A stretch of DNA of 64,000 nt. Origin: Bacteroidota bacterium. Its GTDB lineage: Bacteria > Bacteroidota > Bacteroidia > Bacteroidales > Paludibacteraceae. The notes under the pieces were generated by a model that was not told where the DNA came from, did not search any database, and worked only from the letters and a program-made list of their open reading frames with translations. This document shows positions 26,996-36,234 of this stretch, piece after piece. How positions within the stretch are numbered: position 1 is the stretch's first letter; each line of letters begins with the position of its first letter. The stretch is taken from positions 1-64,000 of the forward strand of contig JAJYBB010000007.1 in the NCBI GenBank assembly GCA_021779195.1, given 5' to 3'. The position numbers and the translations under genes are program-made.

Positions 26996-27009
26996 ATTAT
27001 CAAAAAATT

Positions 27010-28398
27010 ATGTTCAGCAAAGAAACTTACATTCAGCGTCGCAAAATTCTGACCAAAAAGATTGGTTCGGGATTGATTTTGTTGATGGGCAACGACGAAA
27101 GCCCGATGAATTATGCCGATAATGGGTATCATTTCCGACAGGACAGTACTTTCTTGTATTATTTCGGGGTTGATTTTCCGGCACTGGCGGCTGTTATCGA
27201 TGTGGACAACGACCGTCAGATTATTTTTGGCAACGATTATACCATCGATGATATTGTGTGGATGGGGCCGCAACCAACCATTACCGAAAGAGCCAGCGAA
27301 GGAGGAATTCATCAGGTATTGCCTACCTCAGAATTGGCAACCATGATGCACGAAGCGTTGAAACAAGATCGTGAAGTTCATTACTTACCTCCTTATCGCC
27401 CTGAAAATAAGCTCAAACTGCAACATTTATTGTTTCTTCATCCCGACCATATTGCCCAAAAATCATCCCTGAAGTTGATTCGTGCAGTGGTAAACCAGCG
27501 CGAACTAAAATCTGATGAAGAAATCCGTGATATCGAAAAAGCTGTTGATCTCTCGGTGGAAATGCATGTTGGTGCCATGCACCTGGTTCGTCCGGGCATG
27601 ACCGAAGCGCAGGTTGCTGCCCGTGTTTATGAAATTGCTCGTGCGGCCAACTGTGAAATTTCATTCCCGATTATTGCTACTATCAATGGGCAAACGCTGC
27701 ACAATCATTACCACGGCAATGTGTTGAAAAGCGGTGACCTCTTCCTGCTCGATGCGGGTGCGGAATCAATCAATCATTATGCCGGCGATTTATCGAGCAC
27801 TTTTCCAGTGGATGCAACCTTTACAGCGCAACAAAAAGTAGTCTACGAAATGAGTCTGAAAGCACATCAGGCGGCTATTGGTGCATTGGTATTGAACGTT
27901 CCCTTCCGAAACGTACATTTGGCGGCATGCAAATCTATTGCCACCAGCATGAAAGAACTCGGACTGATGAAAGGTAACGTGGATGAAGCGGTAGCAGCCG
28001 GAGCTCATGCACTTTTCCTGCCTTGCGGAACGGGTCACATGATGGGACTGGATGTTCACGATATGGAAAATCTGGGTGAAGTGTGGGTTGGTTACGACGG
28101 AGAACCGAAGAGCACACAGTTCGGACTCAAATCGCTCCGACTGGCCAAACCGTTGAAACAGGGGCATGTATTTACCATTGAACCGGGCATTTATTTTATT
28201 CCTGAGTTAATGGATAAATGGCAATCGGAAGGGCATTTGAATGACTTCTTTAACTGGACTGAAATACAAAAGTTCCGTAACTTTGGCGGTATCCGCAACG
28301 AAGAAGATTACATGATGACCGAAAACGGACCGCGTCGATTGGGTACTAAAGTAAAACCCAAAACGGTGGAAGAAGTGGAAGCGATACGAAAAGGGTGA
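27010..28398 (+). CDS. pepP: Xaa-Pro aminopeptidase (M24B, aminopeptidase P)
   Basis: 462 residues. The N-terminal domain (about 1-170) is the aminopeptidase P non-catalytic domain, and the pita-bread catalytic domain follows. The five metal ligands of M24 peptidases are visible: D in FLLDAGAES, D in YAGDLSST, H in GTGHMMGLDVHD, E in TIEPGIYF and E in GIRNEEDY. It removes the N-terminal residue before a proline (X-Pro), in the cytosol. It lies 57 bases after the HypD-like gene on the same strand; together they suggest breakdown of proline and hydroxyproline peptides. A terminator follows at 28410. Confidence 0.92.
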   Translation: MFSKETYIQRRKILTKKIGSGLILLMGNDESPMNYADNGYHFRQDSTFLYYFGVDFPALAAVIDVDNDRQIIFGNDYTIDDIVWMGPQPTITERASEGGIHQVLPTSELATMMHEALKQDREVHYLPPYRPENKLKLQHLLFLHPDHIAQKSSLKLIRAVVNQRELKSDEEIRDIEKAVDLSVEMHVGAMHLVRPGMTEAQVAARVYEIARAANCEISFPIIATINGQTLHNHYHGNVLKSGDLFLLDAGAESINHYAGDLSSTFPVDATFTAQQKVVYEMSLKAHQAAIGALVLNVPFRNVHLAACKSIATSMKELGLMKGNVDEAVAAGAHALFLPCGTGHMMGLDVHDMENLGEVWVGYDGEPKSTQFGLKSLRLAKPLKQGHVFTIEPGIYFIPELMDKWQSEGHLNDFFNWTEIQKFRNFGGIRNEEDYMMTENGPRRLGTKVKPKTVEEVEAIRKG

Positions 28399-28409
28399 TT
28401 GAAAAAGTT

Positions 28410-28446
28410 AAGCAGAGTCACGGTGGCTCTGCTTCTTAATTTTTTA
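28410..28446 (+). terminator. Rho-independent terminator after pepP
   Basis: Stem AAGCAGAG (28410-28417) with CTCTGCTT (28427-28434), followed by CTTAATTTTTTATT. It separates the plus-strand operon from the convergent HicAB pair. Confidence 0.75.
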
Positions 28447-28779
28447 TTCCAGTACCGATTGACTTAATGCCTCGGATACAAATTTATTAATCGATTCGCC
28501 GCGCATTTTAGCTGAAATAGCAATGCGTCGATGCAGTTCGGGAGTCAGGCGCACATTAAAACTACCTTTGTAGCTTTTTTCTACTGCAATATTTTCTTTT
28601 TCACAGTCTTTTATATGTTCATCCACTACATAATGAAACGCATCGGTCAGTTCTTTAACCGTTTCTCCTTCGAAAGTAACTAAATCGTTTATCCCTTCAA
28701 GTTTTCCAAAAAACACATTGTCGTCGGCCGAAAAATGCACACTGCCGATAAATCCTTTATAATTTAAAACATCTTTCAT
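28444..28779 (-). CDS. hicB: HicB-family antitoxin
   Basis: 111 residues. The N-terminal half has the partial RNase H-like HicB fold (YKGFIGSVHFSADDNVFFGKL, split by the usual turn, then FEGETVKELTDAFH). The C-terminal part is a ribbon-helix-helix or HicB-type DNA-binding tail (FNVRLTPELHRRIAISA, then GESINKFVSEAL). It should bind and silence the HicA toxin and repress the operon. It is 13 bases after hicA. The toxin-first order is the usual one for this family. Confidence 0.85.
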   Translation of the reverse strand: MKDVLNYKGFIGSVHFSADDNVFFGKLEGINDLVTFEGETVKELTDAFHYVVDEHIKDCEKENIAVEKSYKGSFNVRLTPELHRRIAISAKMRGESINKFVSEALSQSVLE

Positions 28780-28792
28780 CTTTATACCTCCT

Positions 28793-29035
28793 TTAAATTA
28801 ATCCTTCTTTTTTAAGTTCCTCAATAATTAAACTTATCTGATATTGCTTCAGAATCATACCGGGATGTGGTTTATGAAGTTTTATTTTATGTAGTTTCCT
28901 TTTAAAACACACTCTTGATCCTGCACCCTGTTCTTCATCATACCCAAATGAACTAAGTAAAGTTTTCAGTTCGGAATATGTAAAATCTTTAGGTTGAGAT
29001 AATAAACGTACCAATAATTTTTCAGCCCGTGACAT
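28793..29035 (-). CDS. hicA: HicA-family toxin (mRNA interferase type)
   Basis: 80 residues with the dsRBD-like HicA pattern: KDFTYSELKTLLSSFGY, then GAGSRVCF, LHKPHPG and IIEELKKEGLI. Classical HicA has GSH at the catalytic position; here it is GSR, as in a second HicA subgroup that keeps H54 and H57 in LHKPHPG. Activity is therefore likely but not certain. The gene starts the toxin-antitoxin operon with hicB. Confidence 0.82.
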   Translation of the reverse strand: MSRAEKLLVRLLSQPKDFTYSELKTLLSSFGYDEEQGAGSRVCFKRKLHKIKLHKPHPGMILKQYQISLIIEELKKEGLI

Positions 29036-29052
29036 AGCATTTAATTTTGTGA

Positions 29053-29093
29053 CAAAGATATAACAAATATTTGTAACTATTGTTTAGTTGCAA
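29053..29093 (-). promoter_or_regulatory. hicAB promoter with candidate operator
   Basis: On the minus strand TATCTTTG (29053-29060) is 18 bases from the hicA ATG. Next to it lie the 12-base palindrome ACAAATATTTGT (29063-29074) and an imperfect inverted repeat TTGTAACT/AGTTGCAA (29071-29078/29086-29093). The repeats may be the HicB binding site. Confidence 0.5.
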
Positions 29094-29108
29094 ATTGATT
29101 TTTTCAGA

Positions 29109-31352
29109 TTACTTTTTCGCTCCCACTTCGCTCCAACCCGGAGGGTTAATATCCATCAGGTTTTTCACGAAAAAATCATAGCGTTTATGTTCGCCAAAAT
29201 CGCCGCCCATGGTGTGATTGGAGCCGGGCAAAACAACCAGTTCAAAGTCCTTGTTGGCTTTTATAAGCGCGTTGCAGACCTGATAGGTGGACGACGGATC
29301 TACGTTGTCGTCCAGTTCACCAACCACCAGCATGAGCGGACGGGTCAGTAAATGCGCATTCACCACGTTGGAATTAGCCGCATAACTCGAATCGATGGGA
29401 TAACCCATCCATTGTTCGTTCCACCAAATTTTGTCCATACGGTTATCATGGCATCCGCAAGAAGCGTAGGCGGCTTTATAATGCTCCGGATGATAAAGTA
29501 CAGCAGCCATGGCCGATTGTCCGCCAGCCGAAGCACCGAAAATGCCAATTCGAGTGGTGTCAATGAAGGAGTATTTTTCGGCTGCGGCTTTAGTCCATGC
29601 AATGCGGTCGGGGAATCCGGCATCTTTCAGGTTTTTATAACAAACGTCTTCGAACGCTTTGGAACGGAAAGAAGTTCCCATACCGTCCATTTGTATCAGG
29701 ATAAATCCCAATTCAGCAATGGAGGAAAGATTATAATTATACGAAATAAAAGTTTTGGGAACATATTGGCTTCCCGGTCCGGCATAAATGTACTCGATAA
29801 CCGGATATTTTTTAGTAGAATCAAAATTCGTCGGACGGTAAATAATACCCCAAATATCGGTTTTGCCATCACGTCCTTTCGCCACGAAAGGTTCGGGTGC
29901 TATCCAGCCGGTTTTCAGGAGTTCACTGATATCAGCTTTTTCGAGCGGCATAATAATTTTGCCATTTGCTGCATTACGTAATACGGCAATAGGTGCTTTA
30001 TTAACCATAGAATAAACATCGACTAAAAACTTTTTATCGTCTGAAAACCATGCCTGATGCATACCTTCTTCGGGAGTCAGACAGGTAAGACCGGTTCCAT
30101 CGAAACGGATTCGGTAATAGCGCACCAGGTAGGGATCTTCATTTGGAACCATGCCATTGGCAGAGAAAATGATTTCGCGCTTTTTATCATCAACGTTTAC
30201 AATATCGCGAACGTACCAATGACCTTTGGTGATTTGGTTTATTATTTTTCCCGTGTGGCGATCGTAAAGATAAAGGTGATTCCAGTTGTCGCGTTCGCTC
30301 ATCCAGATAATTTCATTGCCATTGTCTACCGTTTGGCGAAAATAACGATTGTAATTTACGAATGTTTTGGATGTTTCTTCAATCAACGTTTTTATTTCAC
30401 CGGTGGTGGCAGAGATCTCGAGAACACGATATACCTGATTCCCGCGTTGATTGTATTCAATTATCACAGATTTGCTATCGGGTAACCATTCAAAACCTTT
30501 CAGATCCATTTGATTTTTACACAAATCGGTTGAAACTATTTTTTTGTTTCCGGTTGCAATATCAAAAATAACAGGTGTACGAACAGGTAATTCGTCGCCT
30601 GGTTTTACATAATCGCGGGTGTGAAGTTTGGGTTGAAGTTGATCGACAGGCGATGATTCAATCAAATATAATTTTCGAATTTTGACTCCGTGAATGCGCA
30701 TCACAGCCAGTTTTTTTGAATCGGGCGACCAATATGGATAAGCAGAATAATAATCTTCGGCGGTGCCATCGGTGCTGAGGACTTTTTCAATGCCGGTCTT
30801 CAAGTCTTTGATGTAAAGATTATTGTCTTTGACAAATGCCGAAAGCTTTTTATCGGGCGAAATAACCGGTTCCCCAGTTCGCTCTGTATCAACCTTTCCC
30901 CAGTATTCCGGTTTTGAGAAGGTCTGTTTTCCGTCATTTATCAATGAATCCTTTTTTTGCAAATAAATCCATTTTTCGCCATTATTCACAAACCGGAGTG
31001 TATCCAAATTGGACGAAACTTGTAAGGATGGTATCGAAAGTTGCTCTATTTCTATTTTCTTTTTTGTAGCTTTCGAAAGTGATTCAGTTAGTTTCAGGTG
31101 ATCGAAAAGTACGGTTCTGGTCTTTTTGTTCGCATCGGTCAGCATGTAAATTTTCCCTTTTGGAGTATACCGAATGTACCAAAACAGATTGGTTTTACCT
31201 ATCCATTGTGGCACGACATTGGAGTAAAACACTTTGTTTTTTAACTTATCTTGAAGTGAAAAGGCACGGTTATAAGCTTCAACCATGTTTTGAGCAAAAA
31301 GAGATTGACCGATAAGCCAGATTCCGAAAGTGAGAAATGAAATTTTTTTCAT
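29109..31352 (-). CDS. Secreted S9 family peptidase (dipeptidyl peptidase IV-like)
   Basis: 747 residues from the ATG at 31352; an upstream in-frame start at 31415 would precede the signal peptide. Residues 1-20 (KKISFLTFGIWLIGQSLFAQ) are exported. An eight-bladed beta propeller of the DPP-IV N type (about 80-490) precedes the alpha/beta hydrolase domain. The triad is S608 in GASAGGQS, Asp in GELDDNVD and His in GSNHTMGG. It would release X-Pro or X-Ala dipeptides in the periplasm. This specificity complements the aminopeptidase P and HypD-like genes 1-4 kb away, though on the opposite strand. Confidence 0.9.
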   Translation of the reverse strand: MKKISFLTFGIWLIGQSLFAQNMVEAYNRAFSLQDKLKNKVFYSNVVPQWIGKTNLFWYIRYTPKGKIYMLTDANKKTRTVLFDHLKLTESLSKATKKKIEIEQLSIPSLQVSSNLDTLRFVNNGEKWIYLQKKDSLINDGKQTFSKPEYWGKVDTERTGEPVISPDKKLSAFVKDNNLYIKDLKTGIEKVLSTDGTAEDYYSAYPYWSPDSKKLAVMRIHGVKIRKLYLIESSPVDQLQPKLHTRDYVKPGDELPVRTPVIFDIATGNKKIVSTDLCKNQMDLKGFEWLPDSKSVIIEYNQRGNQVYRVLEISATTGEIKTLIEETSKTFVNYNRYFRQTVDNGNEIIWMSERDNWNHLYLYDRHTGKIINQITKGHWYVRDIVNVDDKKREIIFSANGMVPNEDPYLVRYYRIRFDGTGLTCLTPEEGMHQAWFSDDKKFLVDVYSMVNKAPIAVLRNAANGKIIMPLEKADISELLKTGWIAPEPFVAKGRDGKTDIWGIIYRPTNFDSTKKYPVIEYIYAGPGSQYVPKTFISYNYNLSSIAELGFILIQMDGMGTSFRSKAFEDVCYKNLKDAGFPDRIAWTKAAAEKYSFIDTTRIGIFGASAGGQSAMAAVLYHPEHYKAAYASCGCHDNRMDKIWWNEQWMGYPIDSSYAANSNVVNAHLLTRPLMLVVGELDDNVDPSSTYQVCNALIKANKDFELVVLPGSNHTMGGDFGEHKRYDFFVKNLMDINPPGWSEVGAKK

Positions 31353-31430
31353 TGAAAAATAGCTGAATTTAATTTGTATTCTTGGTTGATCATTTTTGTA
31401 AGCCGTTCGAAGCACTACTGTATTTAATTA

Positions 31431-31438
31431 CAAATGTA
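31431..31438 (-). promoter_or_regulatory. Candidate -7 element of the S9 peptidase gene
   Basis: TACATTTG on the minus strand matches TAnnTTTG, 79 bases upstream of the ATG; no clear -33. Confidence 0.35.
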
Positions 31439-31635
31439 TTGGTTTGCATTTATACATGGATAAATATAGGGATTTAATGGACAAAAATGATATTTTTTTA
31501 GACTTGTTAAGATTAAAAACATAGATTTGAATCCGATCTATCAAAAGTTATTTTGGTGCATGTTCGCCACATATTGCATGAAAACTGAAACCAACTATAG
31601 TATCTGTTGTGTGGTAAAGCTTTATAATTTATAAA

Positions 31636-31674
31636 ATTAACAGCCGATTGCGTTATCTGCAATCGGCTGTTAAT
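31636..31674 (-). terminator. Strong terminator of the carbamoyl-phosphate synthase gene
   Basis: Sixteen-base perfect stem ATTAACAGCCGATTGC (31636-31651) with its complement at 31659-31674 and a 7-base loop. On the minus strand it is followed by TTAATTTT. It lies 25 bases after the gene's stop. Confidence 0.85.
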
Positions 31675-31699
31675 TTCAGTTGAAAATTAAAATTACAAA

Positions 31700-34600
31700 T
31701 TAATATTCGTCCCAACTTTTAATTTTAATATCTTCAATAGTCATACTGCAAAACGCAGTAATAAAAGCTGAAGCCAAACGGGCATTGGTTAACAATGGAA
31801 TATTAAAATCGATGGCATCCCTACGGATGGTATAATCATTTTTTAATTCACGTTCAGTAGTATTCTTAGGAATATTAATAACCAAATCGAATTGTTTGTT
31901 TGTCAACATATTTTTCACATTCATTTCGCCTTCTTCATCAGGCCAAAGTACCGAAGTTGCATTTACACCGTTTTCTTCTAAGAAACTTTTTGTACCTCGT
32001 GTAGCATATAATTCAAATCCTTTTTTTTGTAAGAGTTGACAGGCATCAAGTAATTCAACTTTCGATTTTGTTTCACCTGAAGAAATCAGAATTCGTTTTT
32101 TTGGAATTCTGAATCCAACCGAGAGTAAAGATTTGAGAATGGCTTCAGAAAAATCGTCGCCTATACAACCCACTTCTCCTGTAGATGCCATGTCAACCCC
32201 GAGGACGGGATCGGCTTGTTGCAATCGATGGAAGGAAAATTGTGACGCTTTGATGCCAACATAATCGAGATCAAAAGCCGATTTTTCGGGTTTGGATACG
32301 GGAATGCCAAGCATAACTTTTGTTGCTAAATCTATGAAGTTTATTTTCAGTACTTTAGAAACAAACGGGAAACTTCGAGACGACCGTAAGTTACATTCAA
32401 TTACTTTGATATAGTTGTCTTTTGCCAGAAACTGAATGTTGAATGGTCCCGAAATATGAAGTGATTTAGCAATTTCACCTGCAATTTTCTTGATTCGACG
32501 AATGGTTTCAACATAAATTTTTTGCGGAGGAAATTGCGTGGTAGCATCTCCTGAATGCACTCCGGCAAATTCTACGTGTTCAGAAATGGCATATACAATA
32601 ATTTCTCCTTTATCGGCAACAGCATCAATTTCAATTTCCTTACACCGTTCCAAAAATTCGGAAATTACGACCGGATGGCTTTTAGAAACATCAGTTGCTA
32701 ATTTTAAGAAATTTTCGAGTTGCATTTTATCGTGGCAAACATTCATGGCAGCGCCAGAAAGTACATATGAAGGTCTTACTAACACTGGAAATCCAATGCC
32801 ATTAACAAATTCATTCACATCGTCAAATGTAGTAAGTTCTTTCCAGCGAGGTTGATCTATACCTAATTCATCGAGCATTGACGAGAACTTGTGCCGATCT
32901 TCAGCCCGGTCGATATCTATTGCTTGAGTGCCAAGAATATTTACATTTGATCCGGCTAATTTCAATGCTAGATTATTTGGAATCTGACCACCAGTTGAAA
33001 CGATTGTTCCCATTGGATTTTCCATTTCGATAATGTCCATTACCCGTTCAAAACTCAATTCGTCAAAATATAAACGGTCACACATATCGTAATCGGTAGA
33101 AACCGTTTCTGGATTGTAGTTTATCATTACTGAACGTAGTCCTTCTTTGCGAATAGTCAGCAAGGCATTCACACCGCACCAGTCAAATTCAACCGACGAA
33201 CCTATGCGGTAAGCTCCTGAACCAAGCACCACCACCGAGCGATGGTCGCCAAGATAGTGAACATCGCTACCAGTACCACCATACGTCAGGTAAAGATAAT
33301 TGGTTTGAGCCGGATATTCCGCCGCCAACGTGTCAATTTGTTTTACTACAGGAATTATCCCTAAATTTTTTCTATATTTTCGGGTTTTTTGAATGCGTTC
33401 GTCAATTTCATCGCTATTGCATTTGGTAACTAAACGTGTAATCTGAAAATCTGAAAATCCCGTCAGTTTTGCTTCGAACAATAGTTTTGTCGGCAATGTT
33501 TCCAATGAGTTGAATGTGGCTAATTTTTGCTCGAGTTGAGTAATGCGTTGGAGCTTAAATAAGAACCAGCGATCAATTTTGGTTAATTCATGAAGACGAT
33601 CCACTGAATATCCGCAATGCAATGCTTGAGCTAAATAAAAAACGCGTTTATCGGTGGGCTGGGAGAGTGCTGTATCTATATCATCAACAAATAAATCTTT
33701 ATTTGCGACAAATCCGTGCATTCCCAGGCCAATCATGCGTAAGCCTTTTTGAAACGCTTCTTCAAAATTTCGCCCGATGGACATAATTTCGCCAACAGAT
33801 TTCATGCTACTTCCTAATTGTCGCGAAACACCCTGAAATTTAGCTAAATCCCAGCGGGGAATTTTGCAAACAATATAATCGAGAGCTGGTTCGAAAAATG
33901 CAGAAGTATCTTTTGTAACTGAATTTTTCAGTTCAGGAAGTCCGTATCCCAATCCCAATTTTGCGGCTACGAAAGCCAATGGATAACCAGTTGCTTTTGA
34001 AGCTAATGCCGACGAACGGCTTAAACGGGCATTCACCTCGATTACGCGGTAATCTTCCGAATCAGGATCTAAAGCGTATTGCACGTTGCATTCACCAACA
34101 ATACCGATGTGGCGGATAATTCGGATGGCTAATTCGCGGAGTTTATGGTATTCGTTGTTTGACAAGGTTTGCGATGGAGCAACCACAATGCTTTCGCCGG
34201 TGTGAATTCCCAGCGGATCGAAGTTTTCCATGTTACAAACGGTAATGCAGTTGTCATATCTGTCGCGAACTACTTCGTATTCAATCTCTTTCCACCCTTT
34301 CAACGATTTTTCGACTAACACCTGGGGAGAATACGAAAATGCTTTATCGACCAATAATTTTAATTCTTCATCGTTGTCGCAAAATCCGCTTCCAAGACCA
34401 CCAAGAGCATAGGCTGCACGAACGATTACAGGATATCCTAATTCATTTGCTGCTCTGATTGCATCGTCATGATTGGTAACAGCTTCACTTTTAATAAATT
34501 TTACATTAATTTCAGATAATTTGCTATTGAAAATCTCACGATCTTCGGTGTTGATAATTGATTGTACAGGTGTTCCAAGAACCCTTACACCGTATTTCTC

Positions 34601-36070
34601 AAAAATTTTATCTTTATAAAGAGCTACTCCGCAATTCAATGCAGTTTGTCCACCAAACGAAAGAAATACGCCATCGGGTAGCTCTTTTTCTATCACACGT
34701 TCCACGAAATCGGGTGTAACCGGAAGAAAATAAACTTTGTCGGCAATGCCTTCAGAAGTTTGTACTGTGGCAATGTTTGGATTAATCAATACTGTTTGAA
34801 TCCCTTCTTCTTTCAACGCTTTTAAGGCCTGTGAACCGGAATAATCAAACTCACCGGCTTCGCCTATTTTCAGTGCACCTGAACCCAGCACCAATACTTT
34901 TTTGATTTCGCCTTTTTCTGCACCTTTATACTCTTGTTTTGAAACCAAGCGTAACGATAACTCATCTTCAATCATTTCAGTTACCGGTTTGTCAAAACGA
35001 TCAATTGTTTTTAGGAATACATCGAATAAAAATTCTGTATCTGTAGGTCCTGATGCGGCTTCTGGATGAAATTGGGCAGAAAACCAAGGTTTTGTTTTGT
35101 GTCGAACGCCTTCATTTGTGCCATCATTCATGTTTACAAACAAAGGTTCCCAATCAGAACCAAGGGTTGAGTTATCTACAGCAAAGCCATGATTTTGAGT
35201 AGTAATAAAAGCCCTGTGGGTGCCCGCAAGTTGTACTGGCTGATTATGACTGCGATGTCCATATTTCAGTTTGTAGGTTGTTGCTCCTCCGGCAACTGAA
35301 AGAAGCTGATTTCCCATGCAGATACCAAAGATAGGCTTATTATTCTGCATGGCAGTTTGAATATGTTTTACGGTTTCTTGCGCATATTCAGGATCGCCAG
35401 GACCATTTGAAATAAACAATCCATCGAACTCAATTTGGTTGAAATTATAATCCCAAGGCACACGAATAACTGTGGTGTCACGTTTTAGCAAACTGCGAAT
35501 AATGTTATGCTTTACACCACAATCGACTAAAAGAATGCGATTTTTTCCGGTGCCATAATTGATAACATCTTTACAGCTAACTTTTGCAACCTGATTTTCA
35601 TCGTCGGGATTAATGAATTCAATATCTTCACCATCGGGGAAAACCAATTTTCCACGCATGGTTCCTTTTTCACGAACAAGTTTAGTCAATTCGCGGGTAT
35701 CAACGCCGAAAATTCCAGGTACTTCATTCTCAATAAGCCATTCACTTAGGCTTTTACTTGCATTCCAATGACTATATTCAAAAGAAAAATCGGAAATAAT
35801 CAAAGCTGTTACCTGGATTTTTTCCGATTCGTAAAATGTAGAAAGACCATTTTGAATAATGTCATTCGGGACACCGTAATTTCCAACCAAAGGGAACGTA
35901 ATTGCTAACAACTGTCCCGCGTAGGAAGGATCGGTGAGGCTTTCAGGGTAGCCAACCATTGCCGTATTAAAAACTACTTCTCCGGCGACAGCTTTTTCGA
36001 ATCCAAAGGATTTTCCTTTAAAAACAGTACCGTCTTCCAAAATTAAATGATAAGGCTTATAATTCTGCAT
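31700..36070 (-). CDS. carAB: Fused carbamoyl-phosphate synthase (glutaminase and synthetase in one chain)
   Basis: 1456 residues from the ATG at 36070; a TTG four codons upstream is less likely. Residues 1-375 are the CarA half, with the glutaminase nucleophile C251 in FGICMGNQ and the His/Glu pair in AQFHPEA. After a short linker (TEMIEDELSLRLVSKQEYKG) the CarB half runs to the end, with two ATP-grasp domains (GGLGSGF and SYVLSGAAMN), an oligomerisation domain and a C-terminal MGS-like allosteric domain (KKRILISSGETK). It makes carbamoyl phosphate from glutamine, bicarbonate and 2 ATP for pyrimidines and arginine. Motifs such as FDYSGSQA, PRWDLAKF and KQIDTLAAEYP recall eukaryotic CPS I/CAD. 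One-chain CarA-CarB is unusual in bacteria. Confidence 0.95.
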   Translation of the reverse strand: MQNYKPYHLILEDGTVFKGKSFGFEKAVAGEVVFNTAMVGYPESLTDPSYAGQLLAITFPLVGNYGVPNDIIQNGLSTFYESEKIQVTALIISDFSFEYSHWNASKSLSEWLIENEVPGIFGVDTRELTKLVREKGTMRGKLVFPDGEDIEFINPDDENQVAKVSCKDVINYGTGKNRILLVDCGVKHNIIRSLLKRDTTVIRVPWDYNFNQIEFDGLFISNGPGDPEYAQETVKHIQTAMQNNKPIFGICMGNQLLSVAGGATTYKLKYGHRSHNQPVQLAGTHRAFITTQNHGFAVDNSTLGSDWEPLFVNMNDGTNEGVRHKTKPWFSAQFHPEAASGPTDTEFLFDVFLKTIDRFDKPVTEMIEDELSLRLVSKQEYKGAEKGEIKKVLVLGSGALKIGEAGEFDYSGSQALKALKEEGIQTVLINPNIATVQTSEGIADKVYFLPVTPDFVERVIEKELPDGVFLSFGGQTALNCGVALYKDKIFEKYGVRVLGTPVQSIINTEDREIFNSKLSEINVKFIKSEAVTNHDDAIRAANELGYPVIVRAAYALGGLGSGFCDNDEELKLLVDKAFSYSPQVLVEKSLKGWKEIEYEVVRDRYDNCITVCNMENFDPLGIHTGESIVVAPSQTLSNNEYHKLRELAIRIIRHIGIVGECNVQYALDPDSEDYRVIEVNARLSRSSALASKATGYPLAFVAAKLGLGYGLPELKNSVTKDTSAFFEPALDYIVCKIPRWDLAKFQGVSRQLGSSMKSVGEIMSIGRNFEEAFQKGLRMIGLGMHGFVANKDLFVDDIDTALSQPTDKRVFYLAQALHCGYSVDRLHELTKIDRWFLFKLQRITQLEQKLATFNSLETLPTKLLFEAKLTGFSDFQITRLVTKCNSDEIDERIQKTRKYRKNLGIIPVVKQIDTLAAEYPAQTNYLYLTYGGTGSDVHYLGDHRSVVVLGSGAYRIGSSVEFDWCGVNALLTIRKEGLRSVMINYNPETVSTDYDMCDRLYFDELSFERVMDIIEMENPMGTIVSTGGQIPNNLALKLAGSNVNILGTQAIDIDRAEDRHKFSSMLDELGIDQPRWKELTTFDDVNEFVNGIGFPVLVRPSYVLSGAAMNVCHDKMQLENFLKLATDVSKSHPVVISEFLERCKEIEIDAVADKGEIIVYAISEHVEFAGVHSGDATTQFPPQKIYVETIRRIKKIAGEIAKSLHISGPFNIQFLAKDNYIKVIECNLRSSRSFPFVSKVLKINFIDLATKVMLGIPVSKPEKSAFDLDYVGIKASQFSFHRLQQADPVLGVDMASTGEVGCIGDDFSEAILKSLLSVGFRIPKKRILISSGETKSKVELLDACQLLQKKGFELYATRGTKSFLEENGVNATSVLWPDEEGEMNVKNMLTNKQFDLVINIPKNTTERELKNDYTIRRDAIDFNIPLLTNARLASAFITAFCSMTIEDIKIKSWDEY

Positions 36071-36089
36071 AAATTTGTCCAAATTTTTG

Positions 36090-36097
36090 CAAAAGTA
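36090..36097 (-). promoter_or_regulatory. Candidate -7 element of carAB
   Basis: TACTTTTG on the minus strand, 20 bases before the ATG at 36070. It implies a very short leader and supports that start over the TTG. Confidence 0.4.
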
Positions 36098-36234
36098 CTG
36101 CTTTTAATTTTTGTGCGCAATATAATTAACAATAAAGAAAATAAGATTTTAGTTAAATAAGATTTTGAAAGGGACGAGTTAAAATCAAATAATCTGAATT
36201 GAAAACATTTGAAATGAAATATTTTTAGCAGATT

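Larger units (their letters stand above)
31353..31699. other. Intergenic region with promoter and terminator
   Basis: 347 bases without a gene. It holds the candidate S9 peptidase -7 element (31431-31438) and the strong hairpin at 31636-31674. Nothing else is recognised. Confidence 0.5.

Noticed and set aside
28313-28398. Frameshift or truncation at the end of pepP
   Set aside because: All five metal ligands and the usual length are present.
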